Assembly (NCBI RefSeq): GCF_020536995.1
Contig: NC_068363.1
Span: 1,250,001 to 1,314,000, forward strand
Direction: 5' to 3'
DNA from: Dreissena polymorpha
Lineage: Eukaryota; Mollusca; Bivalvia; Myida; Dreissenidae
Length of the DNA: 64,000 nucleotides
The notes under the pieces are model-generated. The model saw nothing but the letters and a program-made list of their open reading frames with translations, made no database searches and was not told the DNA's origin. The translations under genes were made by a program, and so were the position numbers. Of the stretch, positions 12,140 to 24,100 are shown piece by piece. Every line of letters begins with the position of its first letter. Within the stretch, counting starts at the first letter, position 1.

Positions 12140-12975
12140 ATCGGGGGACAAGGAAGCCCTTTTAAAGCCTTCACGAGGGCCGCTTTTGGTAGGGGCGTCA
12201 CGCTATTACACCCTAACACGCCCTGGTGAACGCGTGATGGGTAAGTGGGGGAAGTTGCCTCAGTTTTAAAGGTGACCGGACTGTGCCATCTAAAATCCGC
12301 CTCGCTATTGGTTTTCCCCGGGGCAACTTCCGTTCTCTATGCCTATAAAGCTGGGGTATGGGACAAGTATGGGGGTATGGGTCTGTGGGACAAGGTCTGC
12401 AGCAACAGAAAAGGTTTTGGCTTAAATGGGCTGTGTACTGATATTTGGTCCGGGTCTGGCCGAACCAACTGGTGTTGTATAGGAAGGGATCTTTGGCTAA
12501 TGGGCTGGGACAGTTGGTCTTGCAACTGGGATTGCAATGCTGTAATATTTGCCTCCAGTGAGGTAATCTCTGCTTCCAGCGCAGCCTTTTCTAGAGCGTT
12601 AAACCTGTTCCTTTGGATAGGCGTACTTAACCCCCACCTTTCGTGTGAGACTGACCTACCTAAAAACAAATGCCCCATGTCTTCATCATGGGTTTAATCA
12701 CCTTCCTCAAGGGTCTCAGCAAATAACCTTGGGTTAGGACGGAAGTCCAACATCAGCATATCCTCTCGATCCAGAGGCCGCCGCATAATTACTCCCAAGG
12801 AGTCGGGGTACAGGTTTCCAGCATGCTTTCTGATTTGCACAATTGTCTTTGCCAATTTTGGCCCCACCCCCAGAATGGATTTCATGTCAATATGTGGGGA
12901 GGGTCAAAATTTACCTGTACCTTCCTGGGGAATACCGGTGTCCTTGGTGAGGTAGTTCTACTGCTCATCTCCGCC
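12140..12975 (-). pseudogene. Fossil ORF: helix-hairpin-helix plus coiled coil
   Basis: The minus strand starts MAEMSSRTTSPRTPVFPRKV. It then reads ILGVGPKLAKTIVQIRKHAG (a helix-hairpin-helix, G-V-G-x-K-x-A), LMLDFRPNPRLF, and a coiled coil NALEKAALEAEITSLEANIT followed by a proline/glutamine-rich tail. This order resembles a nucleic-acid-binding first ORF of a retroelement, family uncertain. It appears broken in more than one place. Confidence 0.4.
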
Positions 12976-13317
12976 ATTTCAATTTAAAATGTAAAATGGG
13001 TGACACAAAAGACAGGAATTCAAGAAAGAAATAGAAAAATTTGTGTGAAGATGACATAAATGTTTACAAAACGTTTTCCTTTACCATATACCTACCACGA
13101 ACTGGCCCACCTACCACGTGATCTTATTTCTTACAATTTTATTTCAATTATTTATTTGACAAACAGCGGAAATAACATCGCTATAATGTTTGTTAAATGG
13201 TTCCAATGTAGCGTGGTTCCAATGTTGCGTGGTTCAATTCCCTTTTTGTTTCCAAACACGTGGTCACGCAAAAGACAAAACCTGAAAACACAAGTCGACA
13301 CTAAACCCTATCCGTAC

Positions 13318-15013
13318 TACCGTTAGTATGGTATCAAGTTCAGGGTCTGGCGTAAAGTTCACACATCTCCAGTGAAACCACTGTCGGCATTTGTAATCAC
13401 ACTCACAGTTTATGCTTGCCTCAGAGTTGTCAATCACATTCCTTGATTACAAAATGCCACATGGATAATTTTCTGTATGAGCACTAACTGCTAACTGGAC
13501 TTTTTGCGTCTTGTTGAGGCAGAATTTGGGTTTTCTCCACCTGTGAATTGTCTGTAGCAGTGCCCCAGATAAGCTGCGTATCAGCGTCTTTCACCCTATT
13601 AAAATGTTTAAAAACGCAAAGAAATACAATATCATGCGTATTGAAAACGCACCCGATTTGCCTTTTACGCACATTCGTCTTATTTGATGCGTACGATACA
13701 ATAGCTTAGATCGAAAATACTTTGCTAATTTTCGGTATTTTTTGTGATTATTTTCATTACGCGGCGACGCTTTTATTCAGCAAGCGCCTGGATGACGGAG
13801 CAATAAAACAGTCAAAGCTATTCAAACGCTCTGCGGACTAGATTTCATAGTTAAATATAGCGGCTGACCAAATTATTAACGACGACATACATGTGTTTTC
13901 AATCTGACTTAATCCGTCGTTCATTGTGCATGTATTTGTAAAGTGTCTGTACTTTCAGTTTCTAATACGATGCGTAATAAAAATGTCTAAGAGAAAGACG
14001 TCCGCAATTGTTGCGCCAAAATATTAGTCGATCGCCTACTTTTTCGAACCAAGAAAGCAAGAGCCAATAAGTGCCGAATCATTCGTGTTATCGATTTTTT
14101 TTAAGTTTAAAGTTTATATTATTGACAGTTTCAAGGATTAAAGATGTTATGAAACATCAGGTTATTAAAGTTAATTATATAAGTTTACAGTTTTATTGAA
14201 TTAATACAAGTGTGTGCAGCTTCAACAGAAGTAAAGCAGCAATTGTTTTACTGTATGCATCTTATAACTCATTTCACCCTATTCCAAGAATGAAATCACC
14301 CTATTTTTCAAAATCAGTGGGTGAAAACCCTATTTCCGAAATAATTATCTAGGGCACTGCTGTAGACAAACTTTAAGTAGAAGTTGTTTACATCTACAGC
14401 CAGTTTCAGCCAGTTTCAGCCAATCCTCTTAGTTAAGATCTAACTTTGTGACCATCATACACGACTAGGTCACACTTGTAGATTCCAGTAATCCCCATCT
14501 GCCCCTAGATCTGATCATAATAAGTATTACCATGTTCTTCCTGGGTCAAATGTCCATTTTCGTCTTCATTATGGAATTAATTGACAGTCCTTGACAAGTC
14601 AACTAATGTGTATGGACACTTGTGACATCAACGAGCCTTTTTCCATGGCATGCACATGAAAACATTCTGTCTGGGGAAGCTCCAAGATAGTCAAACTCCT
14701 ATGAAATGACCAATCCACACTCCTCTACAGAGCATCTCTTGTGACTGGACTTCATCAATGCCAAGTATACTGCCACGGCTTTTGGTTCTTGCCTTTGTCC
14801 ATATGGTGTAGCCTTGTTGCCCTTAAATGGAGAGCCACCCAACAAGGCTGCAACTAGAGACCCTGTGGCTTGGTTGGTCCCTTTCCTGGCGATAACTCTA
14901 GAATGGCTAGCCACATGATTGAAGTTGGATGAGGTAATGATCCCCTGTCCGTGCTTCAACCAGTGGACAAAATCCTTCTGCTTGCTTGAAAGCTTCTCAA
15001 TTACCCTTTTCTC
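13318..15013 (-). pseudogene. Eroded YqaJ-type nuclease and PHD finger
   Basis: From 15013 the minus strand gives HGQGIITSSNFNHVASHSRV, GSLVAALLGGSPFKGNKATP and CSVEECGLVIS. Beyond a stop come EFDYLGASPDRMFSCACHGK and then GQMGITGIYKCDLVVYDGHK near 14450. GASPD and the Q-G-Q-M-x-x-T-G segment are landmarks of YqaJ/lambda-exonuclease-type domains. A separate exon near 13318-13435 reads CECDYKCRQWFHWRCVNF, part of a PHD finger. Many stops make this a dead copy. The sequence is diverged from the copies at 27-39 kb, so it is a different lineage of the same transposon-borne protein type. Confidence 0.6.
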
Positions 15014-15660
15014 TTCTTCACTGTACTTAACTTATGCTTCACTTCCAGAACATTTTGCTTAAGCGTTTATGGTTCTACATTTGTTGTCAATTTTTGTTAA
15101 TAACAATATATGTGTTTTCAGTACTTCGATATGTAAGAAAATGCGCCGTAAATATACACCTTTTACCTTATATATTAAGAAACGCGAAGAAACATTTAAA
15201 AGAGTATGACAGAGCTCCAGATAAGGGCCGAAACGGCTTTTTCATGAAGGTTTACGCATTTATTTGTATAAACTGGACATCTATTATGACTTTAATATCC
15301 CTTTTACGCATTTACAAAAAAAATCTGGCCGTACCGATACGTCCGAGTCAGCGTGGCGGGATTTGTTGGTCTCTAACCTATGGGCGCTTTTCGTTAATTT
15401 AAATTCTGACAAATGTAGTTATTGCATTCCATACTGTTCATGTAGGGCATATACTCCGGACTTACATCTGAATGTCCAAAATTGTCTGCAACATCTGCAT
15501 AAATACATCATAAAAATCTACTCTTAATACTTGCAAAAAATACAGAAAGAATTATTGTATATATCATGTTATCGTATTTAGGAGCATATCAAGGATATAT
15601 CCCTAAATAGAGGCAAATATTTAAAGCAACATATTTTTATGACTTTAAAGGAGGGCATAT
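15014..15660. other. No gene recognised
   Basis: Two overlapping plus-strand open frames of about 90-120 codons exist, but their composition and lack of motifs give no support for coding. Confidence 0.4.
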
Positions 15661-15754
15661 AGTGATCTCCGTCCGTCTGTCTGTCCGTTTGTGTTTACGT
15701 CACACTTTGCGTTTAGGTTTCGAAAAATGCTCATAACTTCTATGTAGCTTAGAT

Positions 15755-16663
15755 CAGTGCTCCAGATAACATGCCTATATGCGTAAAAACGAATTGAATT
15801 TCTTAAATAACGATTTAGATTTAAAATCTTTGCGTAAAGTTAAGCATTGAAAAAATAAAACACGAATTTTAAATTTTCGAATGTGCGATTTCATCACGGT
15901 TCTGACTCGTCTAGGCACTCAATTAAAACTTCAACTTTAAGTCAACGTCACTCAAGCGTTTGCTGTGAGGAGGAGCCACACCTAAGAACGGTCTAAAGGC
16001 CAAACGGTCTCGATTCTGTTCTCCTAGTATTGCAGGCGCGTCATTACTGTTTATTGTACCTTTTTAATTACACTTATCGTAATTTTTATACACAAGTAAT
16101 ATACTGTATACCCATTCAATATGTCATGAAAATTAAATGTTCAATATAGTTTTTGATATGACTTTAACGGTGACCAAAAGGCCATTATGACTTAAGCCGA
16201 AGTGTCAGTGACCGTTTTAAATAAAAAATCAAAATGGCCGACCGAAGCGGTGTATCGAAGCGTGGAAGGCAAAAAAAAGCCATTTCAGTGTCTAAAGTCC
16301 ACGTTGCATGCATTCTTTCAATGAGATACAAATACCAAAAGCATGGTTTCGTCAATAATTGATCAACTTATAAGCTCTTGCGTAAATGACTGTGAATCTA
16401 AAGCACTGACTCAAAAAACATTCAGGTTCAGACCAGAAAAAGCTGTCGGATTATGGGAAAGCAAGAAACGGAGAAGGAAAGCCAGGCTTTTCCAAGACTA
16501 TAAACCAAAATGTTGAATTGCTGATGTGTCAAAAACAATAAATAAAAAATTATTTGGTAATATATTGTTAAGAATTAATTTTATGAATAGGGGGTAAAAA
16601 AAGAATTAATTTTTAAAATAGGGAGTAAATAAGAAATTGACGAAATTTTTATCTCGAGCTCTG
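15755..16663 (+). mobile_element. hAT deletion derivative (909 bp)
   Basis: Terminal inverted repeats are CAGTGCTCCAGATAA on the left and, inverted, CAGAGCTCGAGATAA on the right. The flanks are a perfect 8-bp direct repeat GCTTAGAT at 15747-15754 and 16664-16671, the size hAT elements make. Inside, near 16234, is the start of the transposase frame (MADRSGVSKRGRQKK). The far C-terminus (EKAVGLWESKKRRRKARLFQ) is near 16440-16515; everything between is deleted. The ends and both coding remnants match the larger copy at 52223-55109. The surrounding sequence (GTCCGTCTGTCTGTCCG at 15670) is another dispersed repeat that the hAT copy split. Confidence 0.85.
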
Positions 16664-16720
16664 GCTTAGATAGCAACTTGATATGCATGAGGTAAACTTT
16701 AATGGGAAAATGTATTTTTA

Positions 16721-18320
16721 TGCCCCCCTTCGAAAAAGAGTGGGTATATAGCTTTGCACATGTCGGTCCGTCCGTCTGTCGGTCGGTCCGTCAGTCCACC
16801 AGGTGGTTTCCGGATAATAACTCAAGAACGCTTGGGCCTTGGATCATGAAACTTCATAGGTACATTGATCATGACTCGCAGATGACCCCTATTGATTTTG
16901 AGGTCACTAGCTTAAAGGTCAAGGTAACGGTGACCCGAAATAGTTAAATGGTTTCCGGATGATAACTCAAGAACGCTTAGGCCTAGGATCATGAAACTTG
17001 ATAGGTAGATTGATCATGACTCGCAGATGACCCCTATTGATTTTCAGGTCACTAGATCAAAGGTCAAGGTCACAGTGACCCGAAATAGTAAAATTGTTTC
17101 CGGATGATAACTCAAGAACGCTTAGGCCTAGGATCATGAAACTTGATAAGTAGATTGATCATGACTTGCAGATGACCCCTATTGATTTAAAGGTTACTAG
17201 GTCAAAGATCAAGGCCACAGTGACATGAAATAGTAAAATGGTTTCCGGATGATAACTCAAGAACGCTTATGCCTAGGATCATGAAACTTCAAAGGTAGAT
17301 TGATAATGGCTGGCAGATGATCCCTATTGATTTTCAGGTCACTAGGGCAAAGGTCAAGGTGACCCGAAATAGAAAAATGGTTTCCGGATGATAACTCAAG
17401 AACGCTTAGGCCTAGGATCATGAAACTTCATAGGTACATTGATCATGACTTGCAGATGACCCCTATTGATTTTCAGGTCACTAGATCAAATGTCAAGGTC
17501 ACGGTGACCTGAAATAGTAAAATGGTTTCCGGATGATTACTCAAGAACGCTTTTGCCTAGGATCATGAAACTTCAAAGGAAGATTGATCATGACTCGCAG
17601 TTGACCCCTATTGATTTTGAGGTCACTAGGTCAAAGGTCAAGTTCACGGTGACCCGAAATAGTAAAATGGTTTCCGGATGATAACTCAAGAACGCTAATG
17701 GCTACGATCATGAAACTTTATAGGTACATTGATCATGACTTGCAGATGACCCCTATCGATTTTGAGGTCACTAGGTCAAAAGTCAAGGTCATGGTGACTA
17801 GAAATAGTAAAATGGTTTCTGGATGATAACTCAAGAATCTTGTGCCTAGGATCATGAAAATTCATAGGTACATTGATCATGACTAGCAGATGACCCCTAT
17901 CGATTTTGAGGTCACTAGGTCAAAGGTCAAGTTCATGGTGACCCGAAATAGTAAAATGGTTTCCGGATGATAACTGAGGAACGCTTATTCCTAGGATCAT
18001 GAAACTTGATATGTAGATTGATCATGATCATGACTCGCAGATGACCCCTATAGATTTTCAGGTCACTAGATCAAATGTCAAGGTCACGGTGACCCGAAAT
18101 ATTAAAATGGTTTCCGGATGATAACTCAAGAACATTTATGGCTAGGATCATGAAACTTCATAGGTACAGTGATCATGACTGGCAGATGACCCCTATTGAT
18201 TTTCAGGTCACTAGGTCAAAGGTCAAGGTCACAGTGACAAAAAACATATTTACACAATGGCTGTCACTACAATGGAGAGCCCATATGGGGGGCATGCATG
18301 TTTTACAAACAGCCCTTGTT
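16721..18320 (+). repeat. Family a tandem-core repeat, longest array
   Basis: Starts TGCCCCCCTTCGAAAAAGAG, then GTCCGTCCGTCTGTCGGTCG. About ten to eleven units of 139-146 bp follow (AACTCAAGAACGC near 16818, 16964, 17109, 17254, 17393 and onward). The standard 3' end GCATGCATGTTTTACAAACA plus GCCCTTGTT closes the element. It looks complete. Confidence 0.9.
16900..18240 (+). promoter_or_regulatory. Arrayed nuclear-receptor-type half-sites (possible)
   Basis: Most units of this array carry AGGTCAAAGGTCAAGGTCA or a close variant: AGGTCA repeats spaced by one base and by zero, including TCAAGGTCA. Directly after comes GGTCACGGTGACC or GGTCACAGTGACC (for example 17067-17080), an inverted repeat spaced by three. 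These match DR1, monomer (ERR/FTZ-F1) and IR3 receptor sites known in animals. Whether anything binds here is inference only. Confidence 0.3.
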
Positions 18321-18702
18321 GAATTTGATTTATGTATATCATGATCACCAACTGGCTTACACCGGATACTGCTTTTTGCTAGAGACATTTGTATTCAAGT
18401 TTTATTTGATATTTCACTTAGTTAATAGCATTTAATATGCATAAACATGACACATATTACACAATCAATTTTTGTCAAATTTAAAACTTATGGCTAAATT
18501 TTGGTATCCAATTGCAGTCAAACATTGAAATATATCTTTGTTGACAGAACAGATTGTCCATAAAAGAAATCCCTTTAATTCTCTTGATAATGAATATAAT
18601 GAAGTTCAAATTCCAATAAAATCAGGTAAGACAAATGTTGTTTGGACAACCCTTGAAATGCAAATAATAATTTTGACAACAGATGAAATCTATAAAGCAT
18701 TT
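18321..18702. other. No gene recognised
   Basis: AT-rich spacer between the family a array and the next family b copy. Confidence 0.45.
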
Positions 18703-19930
18703 TTAGCTCATCTATTTTTTGGAAAAAAAAAGTGAGCTATTGTCATCACCTTGGCGTCGGCGTTGGCGTCCGGTAAAGTTTTGCATTTAGGTCCACTTTT
18801 CTCAGAAAGTATCAATGCTATTGCATTCAAACTTGGTACACATACTTCTTATCATTAGGGGACTGGGCAGGCAAAGTTAGATAACTCTGGCGTGCATTTT
18901 GACAGAATTATGTGCCCTTTTTTTACTTAGAAAATTGAAAATTTTGGTTAAGTTTTGTGTTTAGGTCCATTTTATTCCTTAAGTATCAAAGCTATTGCTT
19001 TCATACTTGCAACACTTACTATCATAAGGGGACTGTGCAGGCAAAGTGATGTAACTCTGACTGGCATTTTGACAGAATTATGTGCCCTTTTTATACTTAG
19101 AAAATTAAAAATTTGGTTAAGTTTTGTGTTTATGTCCACTTTATTCCTACAGTATCAAAGCTGTTGCTTTCATACTTGCAACACTTATTAACTATCATAA
19201 GGGGACTGTGCAGGCAAAGTGATGTAACTCTGACTGGCATTTGGACAGAATTATGGGCCCTTTATACTTAGAAAATTGAAAATTTTGTTAAGTTTCGTGT
19301 TTTGGTCCACTGTACCCCTAAAGTATCATAGATATTGCTTTCATACTTGGAACACTCGCAAACTTATCATAAGGGGACAGTAAAAGGACAAGTTGCATAA
19401 CTCTGGTTGTCATTTTTACAGAATTATGGCCCTTTTTTGACTTAGTAACTTTGAATATATGGTTAAATTTTGTGTTTTGATCCACTTTACTTCTAAGGTA
19501 TCAAGGCTATTGCTTTCAAACTTCAAATACTTTCATGCTATCATGAGGTTACTGTACCTGGAAAGTTGAATTTACCTTGACCTTTGAATGACCTTGACTC
19601 TCAAGGTCAAATTTTTTAATTTTGCTAAAAGTGCCATAACTTCTTTATTTATGATTAGATTTGATTGATACTTTGACAAAACAACTCTTACCTGACATAC
19701 CACAATAGACTCCACCCAAACCATACCCCGTGCCCTCCCCACCCCATTTTTTTTTTTAAAGATCATCTCACAAATTACCACCACACCCTCACACTATACC
19801 CCCCCCCCCCCACGCCATTCCCCCCCCCCCCCCCCCCCCAATTTTTTTTTTAAACTGTTTAAAAACACAAATATTTATTTTTATTTTTATTATTTTATTT
19901 TTGAAATACCGTCCAACCAAAGCACCCAAA
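18703..19930 (+). repeat. Family b tandem-core repeat, 3' truncated
   Basis: Starts AGCTCATCTATTTTTTGG, GAGCTATTGTCATCACC and GGCGTCGGCGTTGGCG. About five units of 185-195 bp follow, then ACCTTGACCTTTGAATGACC and C-rich tracts at 19800-19840. The usual AAAATAGATGAGCGGTCTGC end is missing. The copy stops near CCGTCCAACCAAAGCACCC. Confidence 0.8.
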
Positions 19931-20295
19931 ATAGCTTATGTCTGTTGTTCTCTAGTTAACATGAATGACTCAGTTGTTTGTTTTGAGTGAAATGCTTCGC
20001 ATTGATTGTTTATATGGACTGGTTCTCATTTTGAAGAGTAAGAGTAATCAATAATACACTAGAAGAGCAACAAAGATTTTAATATTTAGAGGTTTAACAG
20101 TATCAATTTTTCATAAATAAATACTGTACATATAAATGTGTGGCAAATATTCAACCCAAATCATGTAAGTAAACATTATTGCAATTAATTCAGGAAACTT
20201 GTACTGTACATTGTACAATATCCGATATGAAGATTCAAACATGTTTTAGAATATTGCTCTAATGTTTGATTGTACTATCTAATTATTTGAGTCAT
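19931..20295. other. No gene recognised
   Basis: Unique-looking noncoding sequence to the left of the MITE; nothing identified. Confidence 0.4.
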
Positions 20296-21199
20296 GTTCT
20301 GAGAAAACTATGTATAGTGCATGTGCGTAGTGTCGCCCCAGATTAGCCTGTGCAGTCTGCACTGGCGAATAAGGGATGACACTGTCTTTCTAAATTGGAT
20401 GTTTGCTAAGGAGAGACTTCATTTTAACGGCAACTGTCATAAATTAGAAAAGTGCCTTCGCGAATAAGCCTGTGCAGACTGAACAGGCTAATCTGAGACG
20501 ACACTTTAAGTACATGCATAAAGTAGCGTCAGAAAGGCATTTTTTTATTTGCAATACATATACAAGTGTCATATATCATTGGAAAGATCTCACTGAGACA
20601 AACACAATGGTACCACTGGTTTTACATTAGACCAAACCTGAAGGGAGTTATGGCCCTTTGATATTTTGCGAACATTAATTTTGTCTGCCAGATTATGGTG
20701 CATACGTATCAAATTATTTTTTTCCAATAAAAATACAATTGTCTTACACCATTGTAAAGGTCTCAATGAAAGGAATACAATGATTACTCAAAATTACTGT
20801 AATTTCAATGTATAAACACTCTATATTGAGTAATTGCTATTTAAGGCACTTTATTCTTTGTGTAAATTGTGTCGGGTAACTGTAGTAAAAAAGACACACG
20901 AACACAGATCCACCACAGTAATTCATCAAGCTTTATTTTCTAACACTGTTACACATTATATTACAGCAAACTTTAATAAATAATATTAATGCCACTTTTC
21001 TCAAAATCTAAGAGAATAACTAACACCTAGTTGCATTTACTATCAACAAAGTAAAAAAAACTGCGCCCCAAGCTTTTCGGCCAGCATTGATGACTTATTA
21101 ACATTTCCCAACAATTCAATGAACTGTAAGGACATCAACTAAAACATTTAACAGCTTATTTCTTGTTTGCTCACATACTTAACATTATTAAAATTAATA

Positions 21200-24100
21200 T
21201 CACGCCTTGATGACTACATCTCCCTCTCGATAATCATCACCAAGCTGAATAGAATAGACCGCCTGATCATCAGCATAAATGACATTGAACCAGGCAGGAT
21301 ATCCAGGAACCTGAAAAATAGCACAAACATGTTTTAAGTATGTTTTATATCAATATAAAGTATGTTTATGAAAGTTGTATTTATGTTATTAGTATAATGT
21401 TGTATAAAATAAGTTGTACTGTTCATTTTTTATTAATTAAGGTCGCAATGGTTAAGTGGATATGGTGTCCACCCTGTCAACGAGAGGTCATTCTGAAGAT
21501 CTTTCTACTGAATCCAAGTACTGGTCTTTTCCCAGGAAACCGACTCAAGACTTAGCCGAAAGCTGTTGATGCAATCAAGCTAAAATAAATTGGTTAAAAC
21601 TTAACTGTAATGGTGCATCTTTGGCGTTGACGCATTAAAACAAGTTCAATGTATAGCTTTCAAGAAATAACATAAAATACCCATGCACATTTGTCATATA
21701 CCTGTGATATGACTTTCCCTTTGTACCATTTCGCCTGCTCATCTTCTATCCACTTATGCTCAATGTCATGGCCCACCAAAAAGTGTTCGCTTTCTGGTGG
21801 GGTTTCGTAGCTTTGACCAATTAACGTTATAACGTTTTCTTTTAATAGTTCTATTGAAAGTTGCTGTATTTTTCCGTCCACTATTTTTGAAAAGGCATAT
21901 ACATTTTTTTTGTTACATTTTTGTTTAAACACGTCTTTTCTAAATCTCAGTTGTGATTTTAGGGCATTTTCCTTTTCTTTTACGCTGTTAATTTCTTTAA
22001 GTTCTTTTTCCACTTTCCCTGGCGTTTGCCACAGCCCAAAGAACAACAATTCGCTTGTTGTTTTTTCAAGTTTTTGTACTCTATTCCTTTCTTGTGTTTC
22101 TTTTTTCTTAAAATCTTCTTCTTGCTTTTCAATTCTTTTTTTTAATATTGATTTTGCTCTTTCTTTAAAAAGCTGTCTTTCTTTAGATGCTTCTTTTCTG
22201 CTTTCTAATATTATTTGATTTATATTTTCCTGTTCATGCAACCATTCATTTGTTTTATTTAAAGAAAATGTTATTTGGGCCTCCAGAGCAAGTGTTGATA
22301 TGTTGGGCTTTGCTGACAAAATGTGGTCGACAAGTGAAAACACATGTTCTGGAAATTTGTTGTGTTTGTCAACGCTTAAAGTTTCATTTTGATTAAGGTT
22401 TTCATGAACACCTCCAGGTAAATGATCGCCGTATTGGTGTTGAATCAATTTAGCTAACGCAGGAATTATCACAGATAGAATCAAAATCACATTGTCATCA
22501 TTTTCACTTGGTTGCAACAGTTTTTCAAGCATGTTGTCAGTTTTAATTTCAACCTCTTTAAATGGGAATAATTTTCCAGCAATAAAATCTTCTAAGTTGT
22601 TTACAATGTCATTCAAAAAAGTTAAAAGTTCAAGATATTTATTGTTCATTGCGGATATTGTGATATCTTTGCTTTCGATGATTCGCCATAAAGGGGTTGT
22701 TATAGATCTTGATATTAAACCAAGAGCTTTACATCCACTTACAAAAAACGGTGTCTGCAAATCTTGTAAAACGCTTTGTAAAAGACCATTTGTGCAGCTC
22801 GTTTTGGTTAAATATTCTATCATTTTTTCTTTCAAAAAGTAAACATGGCCAGCATTTGTAAATAAAATATTAAAACGATTTCCACGCAAAGGTTGTAGGG
22901 GCAAAGACAGCATATTATTTTCTTTCAAAAAGTCACAAATAAAAGTTTTAAATCCTTGGTAACAGCCATTCTTTTGGTCTCCTCTGCGTGCGAAAGCTTT
23001 GCATGCTGTTAGAACAGTCCTGACAGCACCAGAATTACCTTGTTTTGAAAAACGTGTATTATAAATAGGAACTTCATTTTCAAAAAAACTTCTTTCAACC
23101 TCATATAAAGATTTTTGAGAAACATCGGCCATATGCACTAGGGTATGCAGTCCACAAAAGAAATTGTTCATATGACTTAAAGCTTGTTGTGATTCTTCAT
23201 TCATTTTTTCATAATTCTTATAAACTAATGGTAAAATTTCATTCCTATATTCCTTCAGCAAAGTATTAAATTTGGTTTCAGTTGCTGCCCTATCACTCAT
23301 AGTATTTTTTATGTTGCTTAAAATTTTTGCCGAAGTTATCTCTTCAGTTTTACTAACTAAATCAAAGTCCGAAAGAATTTCCTTAAATGTTTCCAGAGTA
23401 TCATGCGATGATTTTGTTGCCATGTCTCTAAGGCCTAACAGACGATAATTTCCTTCAGAGTCCCTTGTTCCAAATGCCCCCCCCCCATTTTTGTCCATAT
23501 TTGGAAGCCTCGTCAGTGTGCAATGTCGTATTTATATTGGCTGAAGTTTCAGAAATTTGTTGCCTTGCAATTACAGAACGTTCTATAGACCAATTGTTTA
23601 CTGTTCGTGATGTCGGTAATTTATGTGGCTCTTTACCTAACAGCTGACAAACAGCTTTAATGACGTTTGATACATTTTCACAAGAAACCTGAGAGTCTAA
23701 AAGAGCATAAACACAAGCATGCAGCTCTGGAATATATGTTTTGCTTGTTTCATAAAAAAAATCAGCATCATGTATACTTTGTAAATGTTTAATTTCAGAT
23801 TTGAGTTCATATATTTCTGTTTGTAGTTGTTTAATTTCAATATCTTTTTACATTCAAGTGCTCCTTTAAGGTTACAATTTTCAACTTTCATAATCAGGTC
23901 ATCATTTGAGTTATCAACATTACTCCTATCACATAGCTTAATAGTTTTTTCACGCCAGTAGCTTTCACGATTTGCAGTTCTTTTCAGATTTTTCTTGTTC
24001 ATTTCCAACTTTGCATCCATTAAAACACTTTTTTCCGTTAGAACATCTTTCTTTAATATCACCCCACTGAGTTCTTCTTTTAATTCATTATTTTTTATTT

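Noticed and set aside
12245-12697. 150-codon plus-strand frame rich in Trp and Cys
   Set aside because: Antisense to the helix-hairpin-helix and coiled-coil fossil, which has recognisable motifs.
16721-18320. CRISPR-like regular array
   Set aside because: Units of about 145 bp are repeated along their whole length with no unique spacers, and the genome is animal.
20296-20523. The foldback MITE as the left terminus of the large transposon
   Set aside because: Its ends GTTCTGAGAAAACT differ from TAGCGTC, and the 7-bp duplication shows that the transposon was inserted into the MITE.
21441-21515. tRNA gene
   Set aside because: The A and B box-like parts are present, but the stem pairing is poor and a SINE body and tail follow.
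21910-22842. Plus-strand frames opposite the transposase
   Set aside because: Antisense shadows rich in Phe/Ser from the Lys/Glu-rich coding strand.
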